The notes beneath the pieces are model-generated. The model made no database searches, had not been told where the DNA came from, and worked only from the letters and a program-made list of their open reading frames with translations. 22,615 nt of DNA from an uncultured Parvibacter sp. (GTDB lineage: Bacteria > Actinomycetota > Coriobacteriia > Coriobacteriales > Eggerthellaceae): contig CAJUNI010000032.1 in the NCBI GenBank assembly GCA_910587945.1, positions 1-22,615 on the forward strand. Direction: 5' to 3'. A program made the position numbers and the translations under genes. How positions within the stretch are numbered: the stretch's first letter is position 1; each line of letters begins with the position of its first letter. Positions 1 through 6,277 of this stretch are shown here, piece by piece.

Positions 1-599
1 ATGAGAACGCAGGGGGCGGCCATGAGAACGCGTCCCAGTTTTTTACGCTGCCTGGTTCCCGCGAAATAGCCCAGGATTGCCAGGGCTCCGAGGATGCAGA
101 TACCAAGGATAGGCAGTGCGCGTTGAATAAGGTTGTTGCAGTCATCAAGATGGCTCAAGGAGAGACTATCGAAGCTGTAACCTTCGCCACACTGGGCCAG
201 GCGATTCATGGCCTGGGCCGGACTACTGTCGTCGGAGAGGGTATCTACTACAAAGCAGGCCTGCTTATTCCACCGATCAAAGACCGACGATTGGGGTGAT
301 GAGGCTTCGATGGCACTACTTAACACGCAATCTGCTAGCTCATTTCGTGCGCCGTCGAGTCCCTCTGGTCGTGGATCTACGGTGTAATCACGGCAGGCAA
401 CGGCTAATTCGGTCAGGTTCTCGGCCGGATATTTTGCAAGCGTCGTATTGCTGAAGTTCTCGGACAGTAGACGCGTGGTGGCGGGAAGGGTGTCAACGAA
501 AAAGCCACTAGCCAGCAGGGAGATAGCAAGGAGAAGACCTCCTACTATCTCCAATAGTGTTGTCAGAAGAGAGCGTTGGGGCTGCTCTTTTGCGGTCAT
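1..599 (-). CDS. Membrane protein resembling DUF1461/TIGR01906, 3' end cut by window
   Basis: An open frame of 199 codons runs leftward from an ATG and leaves the window without a stop, so the gene is partial. Visible are a short cytoplasmic N-terminus, a hydrophobic segment (about residues 14-38), a long polar segment (about 39-158) and a second hydrophobic segment (about 161-180) followed by basic residues. The polar part holds five cysteines (69, 91, 115, 137, 154), is probably extracytoplasmic, and ends in a His-Leu-Asp-Asp motif (150-153) just before the second membrane segment. This layout, including the His/Asp pair, resembles the four-helix DUF1461/TIGR01906 integral membrane family, whose function is unknown. 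The ATG abuts the TAA of the upstream ATP-grasp gene (TAAATG), with GAGG 8 nt before it, so the two are almost certainly co-translated. The frame is secure; the family call is moderate. Confidence 0.7.
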   Translation of the reverse strand, partial: MTAKEQPQRSLLTTLLEIVGGLLLAISLLASGFFVDTLPATTRLLSENFSNTTLAKYPAENLTELAVACRDYTVDPRPEGLDGARNELADCVLSSAIEASSPQSSVFDRWNKQACFVVDTLSDDSSPAQAMNRLAQCGEGYSFDSLSLSHLDDCNNLIQRALPILGICILGALAILGYFAGTRQRKKLGRVLMAAPCVL

Positions 600-1991
600 T
601 TAGTCAACCTCGCAGTCAACCCAAATCGTAGCGGCGGTAATTCCTTGCATGTCTTTTGAAATAGTGGGCAGCGGCCCTAAACGACTGAATACCCCTTGGA
701 AGTGGCCATTGTAGAGATAGAGGCCATTGAGGTTGTTATAAGGCACGGGCTCACTTTGCACCGCTCCGTCAGGCAATTCGTTAATATCGGTATCGGGCGG
801 AAGCGTGAGAGTTTTGAACGGCACGATATAGCGCTGCACAATAAAGGGATAGCCCGCTTTGCTGTTAGCGAAAGCATCGATTAGCTCTTCCCAGTGCTCT
901 TGGGTTTGAGCGCAGCCTGCATAGACATGGTCGGCGCCATAATGATCACTGGGCTTAATGATCCACTGATCTTTGTTGGCACGAATCTGCTCAAGATTCA
1001 CTTCTGTTTCATCAAGGAAAGCAGTCATCGGAACCGTTTGCTCGATGAAGGAAATCTCATCGGCGTCAAGGAACGCTTGGGTTTCGGGCTTGAAGAGGAT
1101 TTCAAAGATTTGCTTGTCGTGGACAATGTGGCCAGCAAAGCTTCCGATGAGCGCTACTTTCTCCTGGCGCACAGCTTCAATGAGGTCCTGAGATTCGTCC
1201 CAGAAATCAATAACGTCATTGGTGACGCAGCGACGCCAAATGGCATGAACGGGTAAGCCTTCGCCGTCCCGTAAAACCTCTCCATCGAAGACTAAATCGC
1301 GAACGTCAGCAACGGTGCAGTCAAAGCCGCGCTGGCGGAAGAGATCAGCAAAGAGGTAGAACTCATCTACGACACCATTTTCTAGGTAATCACAAATGGC
1401 AAAACGAGGATGTTCTACAGCATGGTCATAGGTTTTGTAGATGTCGATAAAGGTGTCGACCCAGGGCTCGAAGAGGTTGCAGCCTTCTACCTGATGGGTT
1501 GCAGCAAAATCTGTGAACGTAGCACTATCCCAAATAGAATTCGTGATTTCGCGATTCTCGTTCATGCCGGACGAGCCATCGCCATTGAACTCGCAAAATG
1601 CCATATCGTAGGTGTCTTCATTGAGAAAGGTATCTACGCGAGCAAAGGGAAGCAGCGCGTCATAGCCACGGGGAAGAAGAATCAGCTCTTTGAGGCGCTC
1701 GTCAAAATCAAAGCAGGTGCGATAGGCGGGGTCATCGAGGTAGTGCTGCATAACTTTGCAAAGAATGCGATGAGCCGTTTCGGCGGTAGTCTTCATTGTG
1801 GTGTAGGTTGTTTGATTGAATAAGCGGGGAATAAATGAGCAGGCCACCACCCGATGATGAACAATGGCGGTGGAGTTTTCCATATAGGTTAATGCCGCCC
1901 GGCGGCTTTCGATATCCCCATCAAGGGCGTCTAGAAGGGAAAAATACTCGCGAGTATAGTCAGCATTAGTGGGTTGTTGTGACGAAGTCAT
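600..1991 (-). CDS. Circularly permuted ATP-grasp enzyme, substrate unknown
   Basis: A 463-residue protein without signal peptide or membrane segments. Several stretches fit the circularly permuted ATP-grasp / glutathionylspermidine-synthase-like fold: an acidic metal-binding-type stretch with Glu134, Asn136 and Asn144 (EFNGDGSSGMNENR, 134-147), IWRR at 251-254 (compare the VYRR motif of such proteins), the nucleotide-binding lysine and glycine turn WIIKPSDHYGADHVYAG (343-359), and FIVQRYI (383-389). Enzymes of this fold join a carboxylate to an amine or thiol through an acyl-phosphate made from ATP; the substrate cannot be read from the sequence. The ATG is preceded by AGAAGGAG at about 5 nt. 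The stop codon abuts the start of the membrane protein gene at 1-599, so the pair probably acts together. It could also be a peptide ligase or a cell-envelope amide-forming enzyme. Confidence 0.75.
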   Translation of the reverse strand: MTSSQQPTNADYTREYFSLLDALDGDIESRRAALTYMENSTAIVHHRVVACSFIPRLFNQTTYTTMKTTAETAHRILCKVMQHYLDDPAYRTCFDFDERLKELILLPRGYDALLPFARVDTFLNEDTYDMAFCEFNGDGSSGMNENREITNSIWDSATFTDFAATHQVEGCNLFEPWVDTFIDIYKTYDHAVEHPRFAICDYLENGVVDEFYLFADLFRQRGFDCTVADVRDLVFDGEVLRDGEGLPVHAIWRRCVTNDVIDFWDESQDLIEAVRQEKVALIGSFAGHIVHDKQIFEILFKPETQAFLDADEISFIEQTVPMTAFLDETEVNLEQIRANKDQWIIKPSDHYGADHVYAGCAQTQEHWEELIDAFANSKAGYPFIVQRYIVPFKTLTLPPDTDINELPDGAVQSEPVPYNNLNGLYLYNGHFQGVFSRLGPLPTISKDMQGITAATIWVDCEVD

Positions 1992-2201
1992 GTCTTCTCC
2001 TTCTAGGCACTGATGAACCGAGGATGCTCCTCAATGAGGTGCACTCATCTGTAGAGGCTAGACGTAATGGGCTGCTCAAAAGCCCACCCCGGTCTTTTAT
2101 CTGCTAAAACACACTAGCTAAAAAGTGTAGCAAAATCCCAGGAATCGCAGCATTCTAGCGAGAGGATGACATTGTTTTGGCAACACGAGGACCTTGGCAA
2201 C
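1992..2201. other. Intergenic region between two leftward genes, small hairpins only
   Basis: These 210 bases separate the TetR-type gene from the ATP-grasp gene. Read leftward there is a hairpin TGGGCT/AGCCCA (2068-2073 with 2081-2086, 7-nt loop) without a good T-tract, and a weak ACACT/AGTGT hairpin followed by GTTTTAG that could end the regulator transcript. GAGGA/TCCTC (about 2030-2042) forms another small hairpin in the leader of the ATP-grasp gene. I see no convincing sigma-70-type promoter here. Confidence 0.3.
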
Positions 2202-2834
2202 TTACAGGCCGAGAGCGCCGAGGAGGGGAGTGTTCGCGATAATGTTTTCGATACGCTCCTGCATTTGCTTAATGGAAGTTTCTGGCTCATGGGCAAACCA
2301 ATGGCGAAAAATTGAAAGGGAGCCCGCTAAGAAGAACCGTACGAGATACTCGGTAGCTACCGGATCGTACTCACCGGGCTGATTGGTGTGGAGCGCGTAG
2401 TAATTTAGAAACGTAGGAGTGAGTAAATCCACGATACGATCGATGGATAAGGATGAGAGCAGTGCTTGGTAGTACTCTCGCTCTCGTCCAAACACATTCT
2501 CGAACGCAATGATAAGAGCGGTCACCATAGAGGTCCCATCAGTGCGCTCGAGGGCGTTAATGTCTGCTAACAGTTCATTAGCGACAACGGTGCTTTCGGC
2601 ATCGATAAGATCCTCGATCGAATCAAAATGCAAATAGAACGTTTTGCGATCAATGTCTGCTTCCCGTGCCAAAGCACTGACGGTAATTTTCTGGGGTCCC
2701 TCGGTAATCACCAGTCGATGAAAAGCAGCGCGCAGAGCTTTTTGGGTTTTGACTACGCGACGATCCAGGGAGGCTTGGCCAGCAGATGAAGTAGTGCCTG
2801 CGAATGCTGTTTTCTTGCAAAGAGACGCGTTCAC
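2202..2834 (-). CDS. TetR/AcrR-family transcriptional regulator
   Basis: A 210-residue protein. After a low-complexity N-terminus of about 25 residues comes a TetR-type helix-turn-helix: RRVVKTQKALRAAFHRLV, then ITVSALAREADIDRKTFYLHF (about residues 50-70), where the final TFYLHF is the classic recognition-helix signature. The helical C-terminal ligand and dimer domain is divergent, as usual in the family, so no ligand can be named. The GTG start at 2834 is chosen because AGGGAG lies 6 nt upstream; the frame remains open a further 133 codons upstream, but that extension would cross the promoter and overlap the divergent gene. It is divergent from the radical SAM gene, the usual arrangement of a local repressor and its target, and an inverted repeat lies over its own promoter. 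Regulation of the radical SAM gene and autoregulation are inferences. Confidence 0.88.
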   Translation of the reverse strand: MNASLCKKTAFAGTTSSAGQASLDRRVVKTQKALRAAFHRLVITEGPQKITVSALAREADIDRKTFYLHFDSIEDLIDAESTVVANELLADINALERTDGTSMVTALIIAFENVFGREREYYQALLSSLSIDRIVDLLTPTFLNYYALHTNQPGEYDPVATEYLVRFFLAGSLSIFRHWFAHEPETSIKQMQERIENIIANTPLLGALGL

Positions 2835-2879
2835 GGATAACTCCCTTGTTCTTAGGCGATGCCCCTTGGGGCCATTCGC

Positions 2880-2898
2880 AATCCTTTTTCTCAGGATT
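2880..2898. promoter_or_regulatory. Candidate operator for the TetR-type regulator
   Basis: A perfect inverted repeat AATCCT-N7-AGGATT, centred on 2889, overlaps the -10 element and predicted start point of the regulator's promoter. TetR-family dimers bind such dyads and commonly repress their own gene. Binding is inferred from position only; a second dyad lies at 2970-2985. Confidence 0.4.
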
Positions 2899-2924
2899 CT
2901 AATGATACACAAGACACATGACAA
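2896..2924 (-). promoter_or_regulatory. Promoter of the TetR-type regulator gene
   Basis: On the minus strand, TTGTCA (2924-2919) and TAGAAT (2901-2896) are separated by exactly 17 bases, each matching five of six positions of the sigma-70-type consensus. The predicted start is near 2889, giving a leader of about 55 nt before the GTG codon. Confidence 0.65.
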
Positions 2925-3192
2925 ATAAGTAACAGGTGTGGAATAACAATGATTCTCAAAGTTTAGTCGTGAAATCATCATTTCAGAGAAATCTGGGGTT
3001 GAAGGCTTTTGCCTAAAAGGGGGCGTTGACCTTGAAAAAGGCTCGTTAAAGGGGTGTGGGTCTACGAGGAAATAATCACCAGTAAACAAATAGATGATAA
3101 AGAAACTAAGTAATTCAGCGCCAAAAATAGCCTGTGGGAGAATCACTGAAACGAAGTCAAGCGATAGCGGAATTGGTGAAGGAGTTGACCTC

Positions 3193-4785
3193 ATGAAGCC
3201 GATGGATTTTGCAAAACGGACGGCCGCTAACAAGATGGTGGATTATCTTTGTGCCGATCCAGAGAAACACATTGCCAATGTTATGGATACGCTTAATGCT
3301 CTGGTGCCTGCTGCGCTATTTCCATCTCAACGCGCAGCCTTTGCTCGCGCTATTGAAGAGAAGAACAATTACTACCAATTGATGATGCGCCTTATGGATT
3401 TGAATCCTGAGGTGCGCAACGACTTGATTAAGACATTTTTAGTTGATGCCAACCTTATGGCTTGGGGTCAGCAGGAGAAAAGTCGTGAAAAGTATGGGTG
3501 CAATATTCCCTGGGCTATTTTGCTGGATCCCACCAGTGCCTGCAATCTTCACTGCACGGGTTGCTGGGCGGCAGAATACGGCCATAAGCTCAATCTGACC
3601 TACGATGAAATTGATTCCATCATTTGTCAGGGTAAAGAGCTTGGCGTCCATGTATATATCTATACCGGTGGGGAGCCGATGGTTCGCAAGCATGATTTGA
3701 TCCGCCTTTGCGAGGCCCACCCGGATTGTGCCTTCTTATGCTTTACCAATTCGACTCTTATTGATGAAGAATTCTGTCAGGAAATGATTCGCGTTAAGAA
3801 CTTTGTTCCTGCTATTTCTGCTGAAGGTGATGAGGCAGCAACGGATGGCCGTCGTGGCGATGGCGTCTACCAAAAAGTTGATGCAGCCATGGAGCTTCTT
3901 AAGTCCCATGGGCTGCCCTTTGGCGTATCCATTTGCTACACCCATGCAAACGCACTCTCGGTAGCCTCTGATGAATACTTCGACTGGCTCATTGATAAGG
4001 GCGCGCTGTTTGCTTGGATCTTTACCTATATGCCGGTAGGTAAAGATGCTCCCACCTCCCTCATGCCCGATCCTGATGATCGTGAGTTGCTCTATTACTT
4101 CAATAAGCATGTTCGGGCCACTAAGCCTATTCTGACGCTCGATTTCCAGCATGATGGCGAATACGTGGGTGGCTGTATTGCAGGCGGTCGTCGTTATCTG
4201 CACATTAACGCCAATGGTGATGTGGAGCCCTGCGTATTCATTCACTACTCCAACGCTAATATCCGTGAGCAATCGCTGCTGGATTGTCTGAGGTCTCCCA
4301 TTTTCATGGCCTACCATGATGAGCAACCGTTTAATGAGAATCATCTTCGCCCGTGTCCTATGCTTGAAAATCCGGAAGCCATTGAGCGTATGGTGGAAGA
4401 ATCGGGAGCTCACTGCACTGATTTGCAGGCTCAGGAAAGCGCCCATGAGCTCGCAGAAAAGTGTCGTCCTATGGCCAAGCGTTGGGCGCCTGTGGCTGAA
4501 CAGCTGTGGACCGATGAGAGCGATGATCGTGCCTTAGCGCGCCATCGTGATGACTTGGGCTTGGCAGAAACTGATCTGAGCCGTCTTGAGAAGGAAGGTC
4601 GCAAGATGCATTGCGCCTTTGACCCTGAGCGTGATACGTCTCTGGTCTATGGATCAGGGGAGCGTTGCTTCGGGGATGACGTGGATGAGCGCGTTGAGGC
4701 CGTAGTAAGCGATGCGGTTTTTGTGCCGGAAATTGAAGAGATGCCATCGGAGGAGGAGACCCTTCCCTTGGCCCAAGCAAGCTAG
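3193..4785 (+). CDS. Radical SAM protein with SPASM-like C-terminal region
   Basis: A 530-residue cytosolic protein. A helical N-terminal domain (about 1-100) precedes the radical SAM core, which carries the 4Fe-4S/SAM motif CNLHCTGC (Cys117, Cys121, Cys124) and the SAM-binding TGGEP (158-162). Further on, GCIAGGRRYLHINANGDVEPC (Cys328 to Cys347) is typical of the start of a SPASM-type auxiliary cluster domain, with more cysteines at 365, 388, 408 and 424. The last 100 residues are charged, contain Cys474 and Cys492, and resemble nothing I recognise. Such proteins modify peptides or small molecules by radical chemistry; no precursor peptide is visible nearby, so the substrate is unknown. The ATG at 3193 has AAGGAG 8 nt upstream; an in-frame start at 3094 lacks this. 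No terminator is evident before metK. Confidence 0.85.
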   Translation: MKPMDFAKRTAANKMVDYLCADPEKHIANVMDTLNALVPAALFPSQRAAFARAIEEKNNYYQLMMRLMDLNPEVRNDLIKTFLVDANLMAWGQQEKSREKYGCNIPWAILLDPTSACNLHCTGCWAAEYGHKLNLTYDEIDSIICQGKELGVHVYIYTGGEPMVRKHDLIRLCEAHPDCAFLCFTNSTLIDEEFCQEMIRVKNFVPAISAEGDEAATDGRRGDGVYQKVDAAMELLKSHGLPFGVSICYTHANALSVASDEYFDWLIDKGALFAWIFTYMPVGKDAPTSLMPDPDDRELLYYFNKHVRATKPILTLDFQHDGEYVGGCIAGGRRYLHINANGDVEPCVFIHYSNANIREQSLLDCLRSPIFMAYHDEQPFNENHLRPCPMLENPEAIERMVEESGAHCTDLQAQESAHELAEKCRPMAKRWAPVAEQLWTDESDDRALARHRDDLGLAETDLSRLEKEGRKMHCAFDPERDTSLVYGSGERCFGDDVDERVEAVVSDAVFVPEIEEMPSEEETLPLAQAS

Positions 4786-4805
4786 GGAATCTGTCTGCTA
4801 GAACC

Positions 4806-4834
4806 TTGTCGACGGAGAAGTGTTTCGCTACCAT
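4806..4834 (+). promoter_or_regulatory. Candidate metK promoter
   Basis: TTGTCG and TACCAT are separated by 17 bases, each matching four of six consensus positions, with a predicted start near 4841. That leaves about 147 nt of leader, enough to contain the riboswitch at 4881-4980. Read-through from the radical SAM gene is also possible. Confidence 0.4.
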
Positions 4835-4880
4835 GGGCGCCGCGCTTCGTTTAAAACAGTAGTGCCTAGATTGAGCGAAG

Positions 4881-4980
4881 CCATCCATTTATCCAGAGCC
4901 GGGGAAGAGAGTTGGCTCGTTGATCCCGGCACCAACCTGGCTATATACCAAGGTGGTCCCGCCAGCACCGATGAAGGAGG
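4881..4980 (+). promoter_or_regulatory. SAM-I-superfamily-like riboswitch controlling metK translation
   Basis: Directly upstream of metK the leader shows landmarks of the SAM-I/SAM-IV riboswitch core in order. P1 pairs TTTATC (4888-4893) with GATGAA (4970-4975), followed by the CAGAG joining strand (4894-4898). A kink-turn-like P2 has outer pairing GCCGGG (4898-4903) with CCCGGC (4925-4930) and an internal TTGAT. P3 pairs CCA (4932-4934) with TGG (4954-4956) and TGG (4938-4940) with CCA (4948-4950) around a 7-nt loop. The P1 3' strand runs straight into the SD GGAGG (4976-4980), which can pair with CC-A-TCC (4881-4886). SAM binding would stabilise P1 and hide the ribosome site, so this looks like a translational off switch. 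No P4 helix is obvious, so subclass is uncertain. Confidence 0.7.
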
Positions 4981-4987
4981 ACTTCTT

Positions 4988-6253
4988 ATGACAGAATCCC
5001 AAGCAAGCTATATCTTCACCTCGGAATCAGTAACCGAGGGTCACCCGGACAAAATGTGCGATCAGATTTCTGATGCCATTTTGGATGCCATTTTGGCCAA
5101 AGAAACCGAGTTGCAAGCCCAGGGCTATATTTCTCCCTCAGGCCAGCCTGCGAACGTGGACTTAGTGCGTTGTGCTTGTGAAACCTTGACCACCACAGGG
5201 TTAGTAGTGGTCACGGGAGAAATTCGCACTCAAGCCTATGTGGATGTGCCTACTATTGTCCGGGAAGTGGTTTCAGACATTGGCTACGATCGCGCCAAGT
5301 ATGGCTTTGATGCCACAACTTGCGCCGTCATGAATGCCATCCATGAGCAAAGCCCTGATATTGCCCAGGGCGTAGATGAGTCCTATGAGGCGCAACACGG
5401 CCAGGGCAAAGAAGACCCTTACGAGATTGTGGGCGCAGGGGATCAAGGTATGATGTTTGGTTATGCCTGCAATGAGACCTCTACCTTAATGCCGATGCCT
5501 ATCTATTTGGCTCAGCGAATGGCCGAACGTCTTACCGAAGTACGCAAGAATGGCACCCTTGAGTTCTTGCGTCCTGACGGCAAAACCCAAGTCTCGGTGC
5601 GTTACGAAGAGGGTAAGCCGCAAGCCGTGGAAAAGATTGTGGTGTCTACCCAACATAGCGAAGAAGTAGACCAGCAAACGCTGCGCGAAGCCATTATTGA
5701 TCTTGTGATTCAGCCGGTGCTCGAGGCTGAGGGTATTGCCCTTGCGCCCGAGGCGGAGATCTTTGTGAATCCAACTGGTCGATTTGTAATTGGCGGCCCC
5801 ATGGGCGACTCCGGGTTAACGGGACGAAAGATTATTGTCGATACCTATGGTGGCATGGGTCGTCATGGTGGCGGTGCGTTTTCAGGCAAAGACTGCACCA
5901 AGGTTGACCGTTCCGGTGCCTATGCGGCGCGCTGGGTAGCCAAGAATGTGGTTGCTGCCGGACTTGCGGATCGCTGTGAAGTGCAGGTGGCCTATGCCAT
6001 TGGTGTGGCAAAACCGGTCTCTGTCTTGATTGATACCTTTGGTACAAATCATGTTCCCGAGGCAGATATTGAGCGCGCGGTAGCCGAAGTGTTTGACCTG
6101 CGCCCCGGCGCTATCATTGATGAGTTGGACCTGCGTCGTCCTATTTATCGTAAAACGGCAGCCTATGGCCACTTCGGTCGCGAGCTTCCCGAATTTACCT
6201 GGGAGCGGCGGGACAAAGTCGATGCCCTGCGAGCAGCCTGTGGGCTCGAGTAG
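4988..6253 (+). CDS. metK: S-adenosylmethionine synthase
   Basis: Makes S-adenosylmethionine from methionine and ATP, releasing phosphate and pyrophosphate; a cytosolic tetramer in known family members. At 421 residues it is slightly longer than the usual 380-400. Signatures seen are GHPDK (18-22), the methionine/ATP-site hexapeptide GAGDQG (149-154), and the phosphate-binding GGGAFSGKD (294-302), with the usual three-repeat architecture to the C-terminus. The ATG at 4988 follows GAAGGAGG by 7 nt; the frame is open further upstream to 4820, but that would translate the riboswitch. The product SAM probably feeds back through that riboswitch. It is followed by priA after 24 nt. Confidence 0.97.
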   Translation: MTESQASYIFTSESVTEGHPDKMCDQISDAILDAILAKETELQAQGYISPSGQPANVDLVRCACETLTTTGLVVVTGEIRTQAYVDVPTIVREVVSDIGYDRAKYGFDATTCAVMNAIHEQSPDIAQGVDESYEAQHGQGKEDPYEIVGAGDQGMMFGYACNETSTLMPMPIYLAQRMAERLTEVRKNGTLEFLRPDGKTQVSVRYEEGKPQAVEKIVVSTQHSEEVDQQTLREAIIDLVIQPVLEAEGIALAPEAEIFVNPTGRFVIGGPMGDSGLTGRKIIVDTYGGMGRHGGGAFSGKDCTKVDRSGAYAARWVAKNVVAAGLADRCEVQVAYAIGVAKPVSVLIDTFGTNHVPEADIERAVAEVFDLRPGAIIDELDLRRPIYRKTAAYGHFGRELPEFTWERRDKVDALRAACGLE

Positions 6254-6264
6254 AAAAGAACCGC

Positions 6265-6270
6265 TATACT
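6265..6270 (+). promoter_or_regulatory. -10-like element just before priA
   Basis: TATACT ends 7 nt before the priA ATG, so a transcript from it would begin at or one base before the start codon. No matching -35 hexamer is visible 16-18 nt upstream and no Shine-Dalgarno precedes the ATG. It is a candidate promoter for a leaderless priA message. Confidence 0.35.
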
Positions 6271-6277
6271 GCTTTCT

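Larger units (their letters stand above)
2835..3192. other. Divergent intergenic region, TetR-type gene / radical SAM gene
   Basis: This 358-bp gene-free stretch is richer in A+T than its flanks. Besides the regulator promoter and operator candidate listed separately, it holds a perfect GCCCC-TT-GGGGC palindrome (2861-2872) in the regulator 5' leader, flanked by GCGA/TCGC that can lengthen the stem; an inverted repeat TGAAAT-N4-ATTTCA (2970-2985); and small hairpins such as GGC-TTTT-GCC near 3006-3015. No rightward -35/-10 pair for the radical SAM gene was convincing. Confidence 0.6.

Noticed and set aside
1410..1823. Rightward open frame opposite the ATP-grasp gene
   Set aside because: It lies wholly inside the leftward ATP-grasp coding region, shows no family motif and no SD; treated as an antisense shadow.
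2835..3233. 133-codon N-terminal extension of the TetR-type regulator
   Set aside because: It crosses the regulator's promoter and dyad and overlaps the divergent radical SAM gene; the GTG at 2834 has a good SD.
3736..4446. 236-codon leftward open frame opposite the radical SAM gene
   Set aside because: It is antisense to the conserved radical SAM core and SPASM-like region and shows no recognisable protein features.
4820..4987. 56-codon N-terminal extension of MetK
   Set aside because: It would translate the riboswitch, has no similarity to MetK, and the start at 4988 has a strong SD.
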